From Bifidobacterium tsurumiense (GTDB taxonomy: Bacteria > Actinomycetota > Actinomycetes > Actinomycetales > Bifidobacteriaceae), in assembly GCF_000741765.1 (NCBI RefSeq), contig NZ_JGZU01000008.1, positions 1 to 53,834 of the forward strand: a stretch of 53,834 bases of DNA, written 5' to 3'. Position 1 is the first letter of the stretch; each line of letters begins with the position of its first letter. Of this stretch, positions 45,630 to 53,624 are shown piece by piece. The translations under genes were made by a program, and so were the position numbers. The notes under the pieces were generated by a model that saw only the letters and a list, made by a program, of their open reading frames with translations, was not told the DNA's origin and searched no databases.

Positions 45630-46280
45630 TTAATACACAGGTCGATCGCTGCCCTCAGTCGCGGCATTGGCGATGCCGACGCTGTCCTTCACAAGGAAGC
45701 TCGGGTCATCGACAATGCGAATAACCACATCGGCGATGCTTTTGCGAGATCCCGAGACTCCGATGTATTTCTCGCCTTTATACGTTATGACATAATCAAC
45801 CTCATCGCAGTCGTTGAGCCACGGAATGCGAAGAATGGTGTAATCCAATCCCGATTGCTCATACAGTTGAGCAGATCCAAGGCAATTATCTATTGCAGCC
45901 TGCGTCACGGTTTCTTTATTCCATCGACCGAATTCGCCATCAACCTCGTCATAGATTCCACCGATATTCGCGCTGACGACTCGGCTCAACCCAGCTTTGT
46001 TCATCGCAGAAATGACAACACGCGTCTGTCGGTTGGTCACATCGTGATCCACAGGAGATACGAACACAATATCCTGACCTTGCATAGCCTTTTCAAGTGT
46101 CGCCTCGTCATGGATATCGCCGTCCACGACGCGTACACGCGGGTCCTTGGCCAGGTCTGAAACACGAGAACTATTTCTCAGATACAAGGTGAGGTTAATA
46201 TCCTCATTCTCCTTCAGCAATCGTTGTGCAACCAATCGTGCGATCTGTCCGTTCGCACCCAGTATGAGTAGATTCGTCAC
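45630..46280 (-). CDS. NmrA/atypical SDR NAD(P)-binding reductase
   Basis: A 216-residue NAD(P)-binding protein of the atypical short-chain dehydrogenase group (NmrA/NAD(P)H-binding, DUF-like). The dinucleotide motif is GANGQIA at 8-14. DGDIHDEATLEKAMQGQDIVFV and VSANIGGIYDE are typical of this family, but there is no catalytic YxxxK in the usual place. The start is the GTG at 46280, with AAAGG six bases upstream. It lies downstream of the flavodoxin and aldo/keto reductase genes on the same strand, with a gap of 182 bp. A role in redox or stress response is suggested only by context. Confidence 0.8.
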   Translation of the reverse strand: MTNLLILGANGQIARLVAQRLLKENEDINLTLYLRNSSRVSDLAKDPRVRVVDGDIHDEATLEKAMQGQDIVFVSPVDHDVTNRQTRVVISAMNKAGLSRVVSANIGGIYDEVDGEFGRWNKETVTQAAIDNCLGSAQLYEQSGLDYTILRIPWLNDCDEVDYVITYKGEKYIGVSGSRKSIADVVIRIVDDPSFLVKDSVGIANAATEGSDRPVY

Positions 46281-46462
46281 AATTGACCTTTCTGATATTT
46301 ATTGATTCCTTGAAATTCGAAATCTTGAAGTTGTTATGTCTCACGAGCACTGCCACCGGCATGCCGAACACCGTAAATGAATGTCATGACCAAGCACAAT
46401 GCAGGTTCTGAACAATCGACATAATCCAAACCGAAGCACAGGCCAGTCACAGTATGCTGCAA

Positions 46463-47224
46463 CTATTTCACCGCGTCAAGCCACTGCTTAAGGCTGCTAT
46501 CAGCTTCATTCACTCTATTGCCTTGAATGGTGTAGGCCTCGGTGATATCTGCCTGAACACCTTGGTCGCCAAGGATACGCTGGATGCGTTGAACACTTGC
46601 CCCGATTCCATAGCTACCATTGGTGGAGAACGGCGAAATGGTTTTGCCACTCAGCAGTCTTCCATATTCTTCCAGAAAGCTGGCCATCGGTTCCGCCAAG
46701 GTCATTCCCCAGATCGGATATCCCAGATATACGTGCTGATAGGCCGATAAATCCGGAACATCCATATTGAGTTCAGGATCGTCTTCCTCTTCACGTTCAC
46801 CATTGGCTCGCTCCACAGTGTCGTAATAGTTCGAGCTATATGGATCCTTCACCACTATTTCCAACGCATCGGCACGAAGTTGATTTTGAATCTTGCTTGC
46901 CAGTAATTCTGTCGAGCCTGAGCGAGAGAAATAAATTATGATATCTGAGCTTTTACCTGTCAGGATGAGAGTCGGATCATTGTCAGCATTGGTATCATTG
47001 CCATCCGAAACGGTCCCTCTGCTCTGATTCCACTGCGCATCTGGTATTCCAACTTGAGGTGCGTTGATACGCGAAGGATTCATGAGTTCTTCGGATTGAG
47101 ACTGTGTATTCGTATTGTCCTCCTGAGATTGTGCAGTCTGTGATGTCTGAGGTGCAGAGCAGGCAACAAATAGCGATGAGACCAGCAATGCGGCAAGATA
47201 TGAAAGCCTTGTACGATTACGCAT
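46463..47224 (-). CDS. Lipoprotein flavodoxin
   Basis: A 253-residue predicted lipoprotein with a flavodoxin domain. A lipoprotein signal peptide (RNRTRLSYLAALLVSSLFVAC) ends in lipobox LFVAC with Cys22. About 65 Gln/Ser/Asn-rich linker residues follow. The flavodoxin-like domain begins with IIIYFSRSGSTELLASKI, the FMN phosphate loop, and includes YLGYPIWGMTLAEPMASFL, typical of the long-chain group. A flavin protein on the outer side of the membrane is unusual, since flavodoxins normally work in the cytoplasm. TTAAGGA supports the ATG at 47224. It follows the aldo/keto reductase by 58 bp and is likely cotranscribed. Confidence 0.85.
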   Translation of the reverse strand: MRNRTRLSYLAALLVSSLFVACSAPQTSQTAQSQEDNTNTQSQSEELMNPSRINAPQVGIPDAQWNQSRGTVSDGNDTNADNDPTLILTGKSSDIIIYFSRSGSTELLASKIQNQLRADALEIVVKDPYSSNYYDTVERANGEREEEDDPELNMDVPDLSAYQHVYLGYPIWGMTLAEPMASFLEEYGRLLSGKTISPFSTNGSYGIGASVQRIQRILGDQGVQADITEAYTIQGNRVNEADSSLKQWLDAVK

Positions 47225-47282
47225 TTGAAGTCCTTAATTGTTGCCTGCCATCGATGAATAGAAAGATGTGTTACAACGCCTT

Positions 47283-48137
47283 CTAGAATTTCTTGAAGAC
47301 GAATCCAGCGAGCAATTCCACAGTTGAAGCTTCATGATGATCCGCAAAGACCGAAGTCTTGGTATCCAATGTCTTGATGTGGTTCATATCGTCTTCGCTG
47401 AGCTCAAAGTCGAAGATGTCGAAGTTCTGACGTACTCGCTCCGGATTTGCAGACTTCGAAAGGGACACAACCCCGCGCTGAAGCTGCCAGCGGAGCATGA
47501 CCTGCGCCACGGTCTTGCCGTGCTTTTGGGCGATATCAACCAGAACTGGATTGCTGAAGACATTGTTGTGGCCCTCTGCAAAGGCTCCCCAGCTCTCGGT
47601 CACGATTCCCTTGGATGTCTGGTATGCCTGCTGTTCCTCTTTCTGATGGAACACGTGGAGCTCGATTTGGTTCACCGCAGGGACGACATCATTGAAAATC
47701 GAAAGGTTTGCGATCTGATCTTCTTTGAAATTGGAGACACCAATCGCGCGGATCTTCCCTGCCTTGTACAGCTCTTCCAAGGCTCGCCATGCCCCGAAGG
47801 TATCCCCTACCGGCTGGTGAAGCAGATACAGATCGATGTAATCCAGACCGAGCTTTCTCAATGATTCGTTGAAGGCTTCCTTTGCGCCCTCGTAGCTCAT
47901 ATGGTTGATGAAGACCTTGGTGGTGACGAAGATCTCTTCACGAGGTATCCCCGAATTTCGTATTGCCTTGCCCACGGCTTCTTCATTGCCATACGCCTCC
48001 GCGGTATCGATAAGACGGTATCCTGTGCGCAATGCCTCTGCAACTGCCTTTTCGGTGGTATCGGCATCCTGAATTTGGAATACACCGAATCCGACCATTG
48101 GCATCTTGACACCGTTATTAAGTGTTACGAATTCCAT
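47283..48137 (-). CDS. Aldo/keto reductase
   Basis: A 284-residue NADPH-dependent aldo/keto reductase of the 2,5-diketogluconate reductase-like group. The catalytic tetrad is Asp44, Tyr49, Lys74 and His107 (DTAEAYGNE, VTTKVF, LLHQP). IGVSNFKEDQIANL and the C-terminal SKSANPERVRQNFDIFDFEL segment bind the cofactor. Length is normal. GAAAGGA with suitable spacing supports the ATG at 48137. It is divergent from a LysR-type regulator gene and reads into the flavodoxin gene, so it is probably the first gene of a small redox operon. The true substrate is unknown. Confidence 0.92.
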   Translation of the reverse strand: MEFVTLNNGVKMPMVGFGVFQIQDADTTEKAVAEALRTGYRLIDTAEAYGNEEAVGKAIRNSGIPREEIFVTTKVFINHMSYEGAKEAFNESLRKLGLDYIDLYLLHQPVGDTFGAWRALEELYKAGKIRAIGVSNFKEDQIANLSIFNDVVPAVNQIELHVFHQKEEQQAYQTSKGIVTESWGAFAEGHNNVFSNPVLVDIAQKHGKTVAQVMLRWQLQRGVVSLSKSANPERVRQNFDIFDFELSEDDMNHIKTLDTKTSVFADHHEASTVELLAGFVFKKF

Positions 48138-48236
48138 TGTTGTTCCTTTCGTTATTTGGTGATTTCGAGATTAGATCCGCAACGCTGCCCTGTACATTAC
48201 CCACAACGAAAGGTAGTATTCATATTGCGTATGCTA

Positions 48237-48258
48237 TTGATTGCGCTTGCAAAATCAA
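48237..48258. promoter_or_regulatory. Candidate LysR-type binding site
   Basis: TTGATT-N10-AATCAA is a perfect interrupted dyad of the size used by LysR regulators. It lies 22 bp upstream of the LysR start and 100 bp upstream of the aldo/keto reductase start, suitable for autoregulation and activation of the divergent gene. Confidence 0.4.
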
Positions 48259-48280
48259 CCATTTTCAAGGATGAATAGAG

Positions 48281-49150
48281 ATGTATTTCGATAATCGTCT
48301 GCTCGAAACACTCGTGGCTTATGCCGACAACGAAACAGTGCAAGGCGCTGCAGATGAGCTCATGATTTCTCAACCGACCGTTACGCGAAATCTGCAGAAA
48401 CTTGAAGACGATATAGGTGTCAAACTCTTCAATCGGTCGGCCAATAAAATCGAACTAAACACGACAGGAAGGCTCGCAGCACAGCGTGCGAGAGAACTGC
48501 TCGATGCCCAGCATCAATGCATACAGGAGATCCAGCAATACAATTTCGGCCAGCATCATATCCTGCTGGCGGCGACCGCTCCCGGACCGGCGCTCTTCTT
48601 CACTGCACACAATCCGGAACTTCCTCATATCGACAACGATTTACTCGAACACAATGAAGTGGGACAAGCCTTGATGACATATCGGTATTCTGCAGTATTC
48701 ACCACAGAAGAGATTTTTACCGACACAATCGAATCCTTTTATATCGGAGAGGAATATCTCTGCGCTCATGTGGATGCAAAACTCCTCCCGGCAGACAAGG
48801 GCACAGTAACCTTCGAAGAGCTCAACCATCTGCGATTTCTTGTGCTCACCGGTCTTGGTCAGTGGCAGACCGTGATCGAGCGCAACATTCCTCACGCAAA
48901 ATTCATCAGTCAAAACGACAGGGATGATTTCCTGGAGATAATCGACAACTCAACACTCGCCCACTTCTCCACAAACCTATCGACTGGCATTGTTCGCAAT
49001 ACTTCACGCCGGCGGCTAAGAATCACAGATGCAGAGGCGATTCTCCCCTTGTATCTCACATATCTGATATCGGAAAAGCAGCGATTGCAGCCTGTTATCG
49101 ATGCCTATATTTCGGCGTGGCCCAATGACGACGCACTCACCATGCACTGA
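48281..49150 (+). CDS. LysR family transcriptional regulator
   Basis: A 289-residue DNA-binding regulator. The N-terminal winged helix-turn-helix covers about residues 1-60 (VQGAADELMISQPTVTRNLQ then KLEDDIGVKLFNR), followed by the coiled linker helix (GRLAAQRARELLDAQHQC) and a type 2 periplasmic-binding-like effector domain. AAGGATGAATAGAG precedes the ATG. It is divergent from the aldo/keto reductase gene with 143 bp between, the typical arrangement of a LysR gene with its target. It probably senses a small molecule or oxidative state, inferred from context only. A weak hairpin (49197-49212, GGTTTT/AAAACC) lies beyond its end. Confidence 0.9.
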   Translation: MYFDNRLLETLVAYADNETVQGAADELMISQPTVTRNLQKLEDDIGVKLFNRSANKIELNTTGRLAAQRARELLDAQHQCIQEIQQYNFGQHHILLAATAPGPALFFTAHNPELPHIDNDLLEHNEVGQALMTYRYSAVFTTEEIFTDTIESFYIGEEYLCAHVDAKLLPADKGTVTFEELNHLRFLVLTGLGQWQTVIERNIPHAKFISQNDRDDFLEIIDNSTLAHFSTNLSTGIVRNTSRRRLRITDAEAILPLYLTYLISEKQRLQPVIDAYISAWPNDDALTMH

Positions 49151-49355
49151 GCGGCTACATCAATCCAAGAAAACCGTCTCATGGGAAGCGCTCAGCGGTT
49201 TTATCGAAAACCATAATGGCAAGAAGTGCATGCTATCGGTGCGTGTCAATCCGCATGAATCGCCATCTATACGCTATTTGTCTTGAATACTGATGGAATC
49301 TTTGCCACCACGCACATTCAGCCACAGTCGGAATCGTCCGGCATCCTCATGCGCG

Positions 49356-50705
49356 TTAGGCGACCCGCCTTGGCCATTCATTGGAGACCAGCTTTGGCGT
49401 TCCCTCCCCACGCACCGATGAAGCATCGACAATAACCTCGTCAACATCTTCCATTTGCGGCAGGTGGAACATGGTTTCCTCCAATGTTCGTTCAATAATC
49501 GAACGAAGACCACGAGCGCCGGTTCCCTGTTCTATTGCCGTGTGGGCGATGGCATCCACGGCTTCCTGCGTAAACGAGAGCTTGACGCCATCGACTGCAA
49601 ACAGTTTCATATATTGCCTGACCAATGAATTCGCTGGCCGGGTGAGCACTTCTGCCAAATCGCGCTCATCGAGCTCCTCGAGAACGCTGAAAACAGGTAA
49701 TCTGCCGATGAATTCGGGCAATAATCCAAACTGAGCCAGATCATCTGGGGTGGTCTGTGCAAGCAACTCCTTCGGATCGACATCCTGTGTGCGCCATGCC
49801 GCACCGAATCCGCTTTCATGGCGGCCTAATCGTTGCGCAACGATATCAGCCAATCCGACAAAAGCCCCTCCGCATATGAACAGGATGCCTCGGGTATCGA
49901 TATTCACCGATTCCTGATCCCTGTGTTTTCGTGTGCCATCCAATGGCACCGATGCCACGGTTCCCTCGAGTATTTTCAGCAAGGCCTGTTGCACGCCCTC
50001 ACCGCTGACATCTCTGGTTATGGATGTGTTCTCACCGCTTTTGCGAGCGATCTTGTCAATCTCGTCAATGTATACAATCCCCTGCTGCGCTCGGCTCACA
50101 TCGCCGTCTGCGGCCTTGAGCAACCTCTGCAGCACGGTTTCCACATCGTCTCCCACATATCCCGCTTCGGTAAGCGTGGTGGCATCGGTGATCACAAAAG
50201 GCACATTCATGACTGAGGCCAAAGTCTGTGCAAGATAGGTCTTGCCGACGCCTGTGGGCCCCATGAGCAGAATATTGGATTTGGCTACCTGGACCTGACT
50301 GAGGTCTTCATTGAGCATCAAATCGCTTCTGTCAAGCTGATCGCTCATGTCTTCATGCATATCCCGGACTTGTGTGCTGTCTTGAGAGCGAGCTGCCTCC
50401 AACTGTTCCATATTGACGCGCTTGTAATGGTTGTACACGGCAACGGACAGCGTTCTCTTCGCCGACTGCTGGCCTACCACATACCGATCCAAATAATCGT
50501 AGATATCGGCAGGGCTCGGCAGAGACAAGACATTGTTCTCGGCATCCCGTCCCTGCTCTTCGGAAATGATCTCCACACATAACGCGATGCACTCATCGCA
50601 TATTGCAGCAGTGGGGCCTGTGACTAATTTACGAACCTGTCGTTCGGTCTTTCCGCAGAAGGCACACCGGGGCGGTTCTTCACCATAGCTGACCACATTA
50701 CTCAT
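49356..50705 (-). CDS. clpX: ATP-dependent Clp protease ATP-binding subunit ClpX
   Basis: A 449-residue AAA+ unfoldase that feeds substrates to ClpP. The zinc-binding domain has Cys14, 17, 36 and 39. Walker A is GPTGVGKT, Walker B is [11 protein letters not shown], and the GYVGDDVE pore-loop region is present. The loop that normally contains IGF/LGF and docks on ClpP reads ESGFGAAW here, with Ser in the first position. A segment of about 20 residues before the AAA domain ([20 protein letters not shown]) is longer than in E. coli. AAAGGA upstream supports the ATG at 50705. It is separated from clpP2 by 170 bp and a hairpin. Confidence 0.96.
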   Translation of the reverse strand: MSNVVSYGEEPPRCAFCGKTERQVRKLVTGPTAAICDECIALCVEIISEEQGRDAENNVLSLPSPADIYDYLDRYVVGQQSAKRTLSVAVYNHYKRVNMEQLEAARSQDSTQVRDMHEDMSDQLDRSDLMLNEDLSQVQVAKSNILLMGPTGVGKTYLAQTLASVMNVPFVITDATTLTEAGYVGDDVETVLQRLLKAADGDVSRAQQGIVYIDEIDKIARKSGENTSITRDVSGEGVQQALLKILEGTVASVPLDGTRKHRDQESVNIDTRGILFICGGAFVGLADIVAQRLGRHESGFGAAWRTQDVDPKELLAQTTPDDLAQFGLLPEFIGRLPVFSVLEELDERDLAEVLTRPANSLVRQYMKLFAVDGVKLSFTQEAVDAIAHTAIEQGTGARGLRSIIERTLEETMFHLPQMEDVDEVIVDASSVRGEGTPKLVSNEWPRRVA

Positions 50706-50817
50706 GGTCTTCCTTTCCGGTCGGTTCATCACTGTCTGCAACTTCGCAGGATTATCCAGTCGATCTCAGCGCACCATCATCTGGTCTCGCGCTTTACAAC
50801 GGTTCCACGATACGACA

Positions 50818-50848
50818 ATACCCCCGATGTCTGAAACATCAGGGGTAT
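50818..50848 (-). terminator. Hairpin between clpP2 and clpX
   Basis: ATACCCCC-GATGT (50818-50830) pairs with ACATCAGGGGTAT (50836-50848), 12 of 13 pairs. It follows the clpP2 stop codon by 27 bp and may partly terminate, separating clpX expression from clpP1-clpP2. Confidence 0.65.
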
Positions 50849-50874
50849 CTTCAACAGTTTCTACTTATCTGAAA

Positions 50875-51546
50875 CTACTGGCGGTGCTCCAAGACGGCGT
50901 CCACCATGCCGTATTCCTTGGCCTGATCGGCGGTCAGAATGGTGTCAACCTCGATGTCCTTGCGGATTCGCTCAATATCCTGCCCAGTATGCTGGGCCAG
51001 AGTCGTCTCCAACCATTCACGCAAACGCAGCATCTCCTTGGCCTGGATCTCGATTTCGGTAGCCTTGCCGAAATCCTGTCCCATAGCCGGCTGATGAATC
51101 AGAACACGCGCATTCGGCAGAATCAGACGCTTGCCTGCCTTACCTGCTGCCAGCAAAATCGCCGCGGCAGAGGCAGCCTGGCCTAGGCACACCGTCTGCA
51201 CATCAGGCTTGATGTATTGCATCGTGTCGTAAATGGCCGTCATAGCAGTCATGGAACCACCTGGCGAATTGATATACATCATGACGTCACGGTCAGGATC
51301 CTGGCTTTCCAAAACCAACAGCTGCGCCATAATGTCATCGGCGGAGGTGTCATCCACCTGCACACCCATGAAGATGATACGGTCCTCAAACAACTTGGTG
51401 TACGGGTCCTGGGTCTTCATGCCATACGGGGTACGCTCGCTGAATTGCGGCAACACATAACGGTTCTGTGCCTGCATGCCGCTTATTCCACGAGGTCCCG
51501 CCAAACGTTCGGCACGGGCGACAAAACGTGCTTCTTCACTTGCCAT
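50875..51546 (-). CDS. clpP2: ATP-dependent Clp protease proteolytic subunit 2
   Basis: A 223-residue serine protease subunit. The catalytic Ser lies in GQAASAAA, the His in LIHQPA and the Asp in the following helical region (RIRKDIEVD). INSPGGSMTAMTAIYDTM is the family motif. It has a longer N terminus than ClpP1 (RFVARAERLAGPRGISGM). In actinobacteria ClpP1 and ClpP2 form a mixed two-ring barrel. AAGGAGGG supports the ATG at 51546, 11 bp after the clpP1 stop, so the two are cotranscribed. Confidence 0.95.
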   Translation of the reverse strand: MASEEARFVARAERLAGPRGISGMQAQNRYVLPQFSERTPYGMKTQDPYTKLFEDRIIFMGVQVDDTSADDIMAQLLVLESQDPDRDVMMYINSPGGSMTAMTAIYDTMQYIKPDVQTVCLGQAASAAAILLAAGKAGKRLILPNARVLIHQPAMGQDFGKATEIEIQAKEMLRLREWLETTLAQHTGQDIERIRKDIEVDTILTADQAKEYGMVDAVLEHRQ

Positions 51547-51557
51547 TGCTACCCTCC

Positions 51558-52178
51558 TTACGCCTGTTCCTTGGTGTTCATCGTTCCTGGCGTGGTGACG
51601 ATCTTGTCGACGAAGCCGTATTCCAATGCCTGCTGTGCGGTGAACCAGTGGTCATATTCGTTGTCACGATAGATCTCTTCGATAGTGTGGCCGGTCTGCT
51701 GAGCGGTCAACTCCGAGAGGGTCTTCTTCATATCCATGATGAGCTCTGCATTGATGCGCACATCCGTGGCCGTTCCGCCGACGCCACCAGAAGGCTGATG
51801 CATCAGGACACGGGCATGAGAGGTAATGAACCTCTTGCCAGGCGTTCCCGAACTCAGCAAGAACTGACCCATCGAAGCCGCCATGCCAACGGCAACAGTT
51901 GCCACATCAGGTTCGATCAACTGCATCGTGTCATAAATGGCCATACCTGCGGTGATGGAACCGCCCGGTGAATTAATGTACAGCCAGATATCCTTTTTGG
52001 GGTCTTCTGCGGCCAGCATCAGCATCTGCGCGCAAATGCGGTTGGCCATATCGTCCTTAACCTCTTCGCCCATCCAAATGATACGGTCCTTGAGCAGCCG
52101 GTTAAAAATGGGATCGCCCATCGAAGGCATTTCGCCATCGGCCATCTTCGGCGAGGATGTCAGAAAATCTGCCACCAT
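51558..52178 (-). CDS. clpP1: ATP-dependent Clp protease proteolytic subunit 1
   Basis: A 206-residue ClpP subunit. The catalytic Ser is in GMAASMGQ, the His in LMHQPSGG and the Asp in [28 protein letters not shown] is intact. AAGGAGAT lies directly upstream of the ATG at 52178. It is the first gene of the clpP1-clpP2 pair. A palindrome CGCTT-TG-AAGCG about 38-49 bp upstream resembles ClgR-type operators of actinobacteria. The gene ends 11 bp before clpP2. Confidence 0.95.
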   Translation of the reverse strand: MVADFLTSSPKMADGEMPSMGDPIFNRLLKDRIIWMGEEVKDDMANRICAQMLMLAAEDPKKDIWLYINSPGGSITAGMAIYDTMQLIEPDVATVAVGMAASMGQFLLSSGTPGKRFITSHARVLMHQPSGGVGGTATDVRINAELIMDMKKTLSELTAQQTGHTIEEIYRDNEYDHWFTAQQALEYGFVDKIVTTPGTMNTKEQA

Positions 52179-52215
52179 ATCTCCTTACAAACAATCGGTA
52201 CACGATGAACAATAC

Positions 52216-52227
52216 CGCTTTGAAGCG
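52216..52227. promoter_or_regulatory. Possible ClgR operator upstream of clpP1
   Basis: CGCTTTGAAGCG consists of CGCTT and AAGCG arms around two bases, 38-49 bp upstream of the clpP1 ATG. ClgR sites in actinobacteria contain CGCT/GCG-type inverted arms, but the spacing here does not exactly fit the forms I recall. Confidence 0.35.
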
Positions 52228-52245
52228 ACTCATTCCATCTTTGCG

Positions 52246-53547
52246 CTAACTGCGAGAATATGTTTTGAGTACGAGGCCTGAAACCATGACGGACATCATA
52301 ACCGCCACACCGGCTGGAACTGCCAAGGCAATAGGCGACTCCGTCAATTCCATGACCAAGAACAATGCCATCAGCGGGGCTTGCTGAGATGCCGATAACA
52401 ATGCGGCTGCGCCAATAAACACGAATATGGACAAACTCGTTCCTGGAAAAACGAGCATCCAAACCAAGCCGAGCAAAGCTCCTGCACACGCACCCACGGC
52501 AATCCCGGGCTGCAATACGCCGCCGGAAGCACCGGATCTGATCGTCGCTATCGTCAGCACAGCCTTGGCCAGCATAAGGATCAGTACCACGAATGGCACT
52601 GAAATTCCGCCCAGTTGCGGCAATAGCGAGGTGTTAAATATGGACTGCGCCACTTTCTGGCCATTACCCATGACCTGCGGCATCCAGATAGCCACCAGGC
52701 CGGTGCACAGCGCCGCAAGCGGCATTGCCCATACAATACCAACGCCTTGTGGCTTATGCTTGCCGGCCCATGATGACAGGATGCGGAACCATGCACCCAA
52801 AAAACCGCAGACAATGCCACATATCACTGCGAAAGCGGTGACATTGGCTGGTACGGGGAATTGTCCGCCTAATGCGTTCTGCCAAGCCGCGACATCATAA
52901 TATGCGTGACGTCCGGTTATGCTGTCAGCAACGAATGCCGCGGTCGCCGAAGCTCCGAGAGCCACCCCTACTGTGCGAATGCGAATATCGGCAAGGAGGA
53001 TTTCCACCGCGAACATCGTTCCTGCCAAAGGCGCATCGTAGACACCAGCCAAACCAGCTGCCGCCGTAACCGCAACCAGCATTTTGGTCGTTGCGGCATC
53101 AAGCTTGAGCAGAGCACAGTAGCGTTGTGCGAGCAAGGCGCCCAATTCTCGAGGCGCCACTTCCCTGCCGATGGACGAACCGGTACCGACAATGAGAATC
53201 TGCAATAACACATGGGTTATGCTCTGCCATACTGGCATAATGGCGCCTTGCACGGCTTGAGCAACCGATGGGACTCGTTTCGTGCGCGTTCGCAATTTCC
53301 ACCACACGCATCCAGCAATCAAGGCTGCGGCGACCACAAACACCAATCGCCAGAGTGAAACCGTGCCAAAACCGTTTTCGACTGCGAGGTTTGACAACCA
53401 CTGAGCCCCGTCACCAATACCTTCGAGAATCAGCATCAACGCAGCAGCACCCAGGCCGGCCAGTGCCCCGAGGATGAAAACGGAAATAACGAGCGCAATT
53501 GGCTCGCTGCCAGCCGTACGTTCGTGTGAGATCTCGTTTTCTGCCAT
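52246..53547 (-). CDS. ClC family chloride channel/transporter
   Basis: A 433-residue membrane protein of the ClC family, which moves chloride as a channel or H+/Cl- antiporter. The selectivity/gating segment is GSSIGREVAPRELGAL, retaining the gating Glu in GREVAP although the usual GREGP is altered. Other family segments are AAAGLAGVYDAPLAGTMFAVE, SGASGGVLQPGIAVGACAG and SASQQAPLMALFLVMEL. GGGAGAG lies 9 bp upstream of the ATG at 53547; a GTG two codons earlier (53553) is possible but too close. The first motif (GSGIP) is not recognisable (VPSVAQAVQG instead), so it is a divergent member. Substrate and direction are unproven. Confidence 0.85.
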   Translation of the reverse strand: MAENEISHERTAGSEPIALVISVFILGALAGLGAAALMLILEGIGDGAQWLSNLAVENGFGTVSLWRLVFVVAAALIAGCVWWKLRTRTKRVPSVAQAVQGAIMPVWQSITHVLLQILIVGTGSSIGREVAPRELGALLAQRYCALLKLDAATTKMLVAVTAAAGLAGVYDAPLAGTMFAVEILLADIRIRTVGVALGASATAAFVADSITGRHAYYDVAAWQNALGGQFPVPANVTAFAVICGIVCGFLGAWFRILSSWAGKHKPQGVGIVWAMPLAALCTGLVAIWMPQVMGNGQKVAQSIFNTSLLPQLGGISVPFVVLILMLAKAVLTIATIRSGASGGVLQPGIAVGACAGALLGLVWMLVFPGTSLSIFVFIGAAALLSASQQAPLMALFLVMELTESPIALAVPAGVAVMMSVMVSGLVLKTYSRS

Positions 53548-53624
53548 CTTCACCGCTCTCCCACTGGTATCGATTCACGAATATTTCGCCATATATTTCG
53601 ATGCTATCGAATTGGCAGACTTCA

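Noticed and set aside
45412..49150. An integrated genomic island with att sites at tRNA-Arg
   Set aside because: No integrase gene and no duplicate of the tRNA 3' end were seen, so site-specific integration cannot be claimed; only acquisition remains a possibility.
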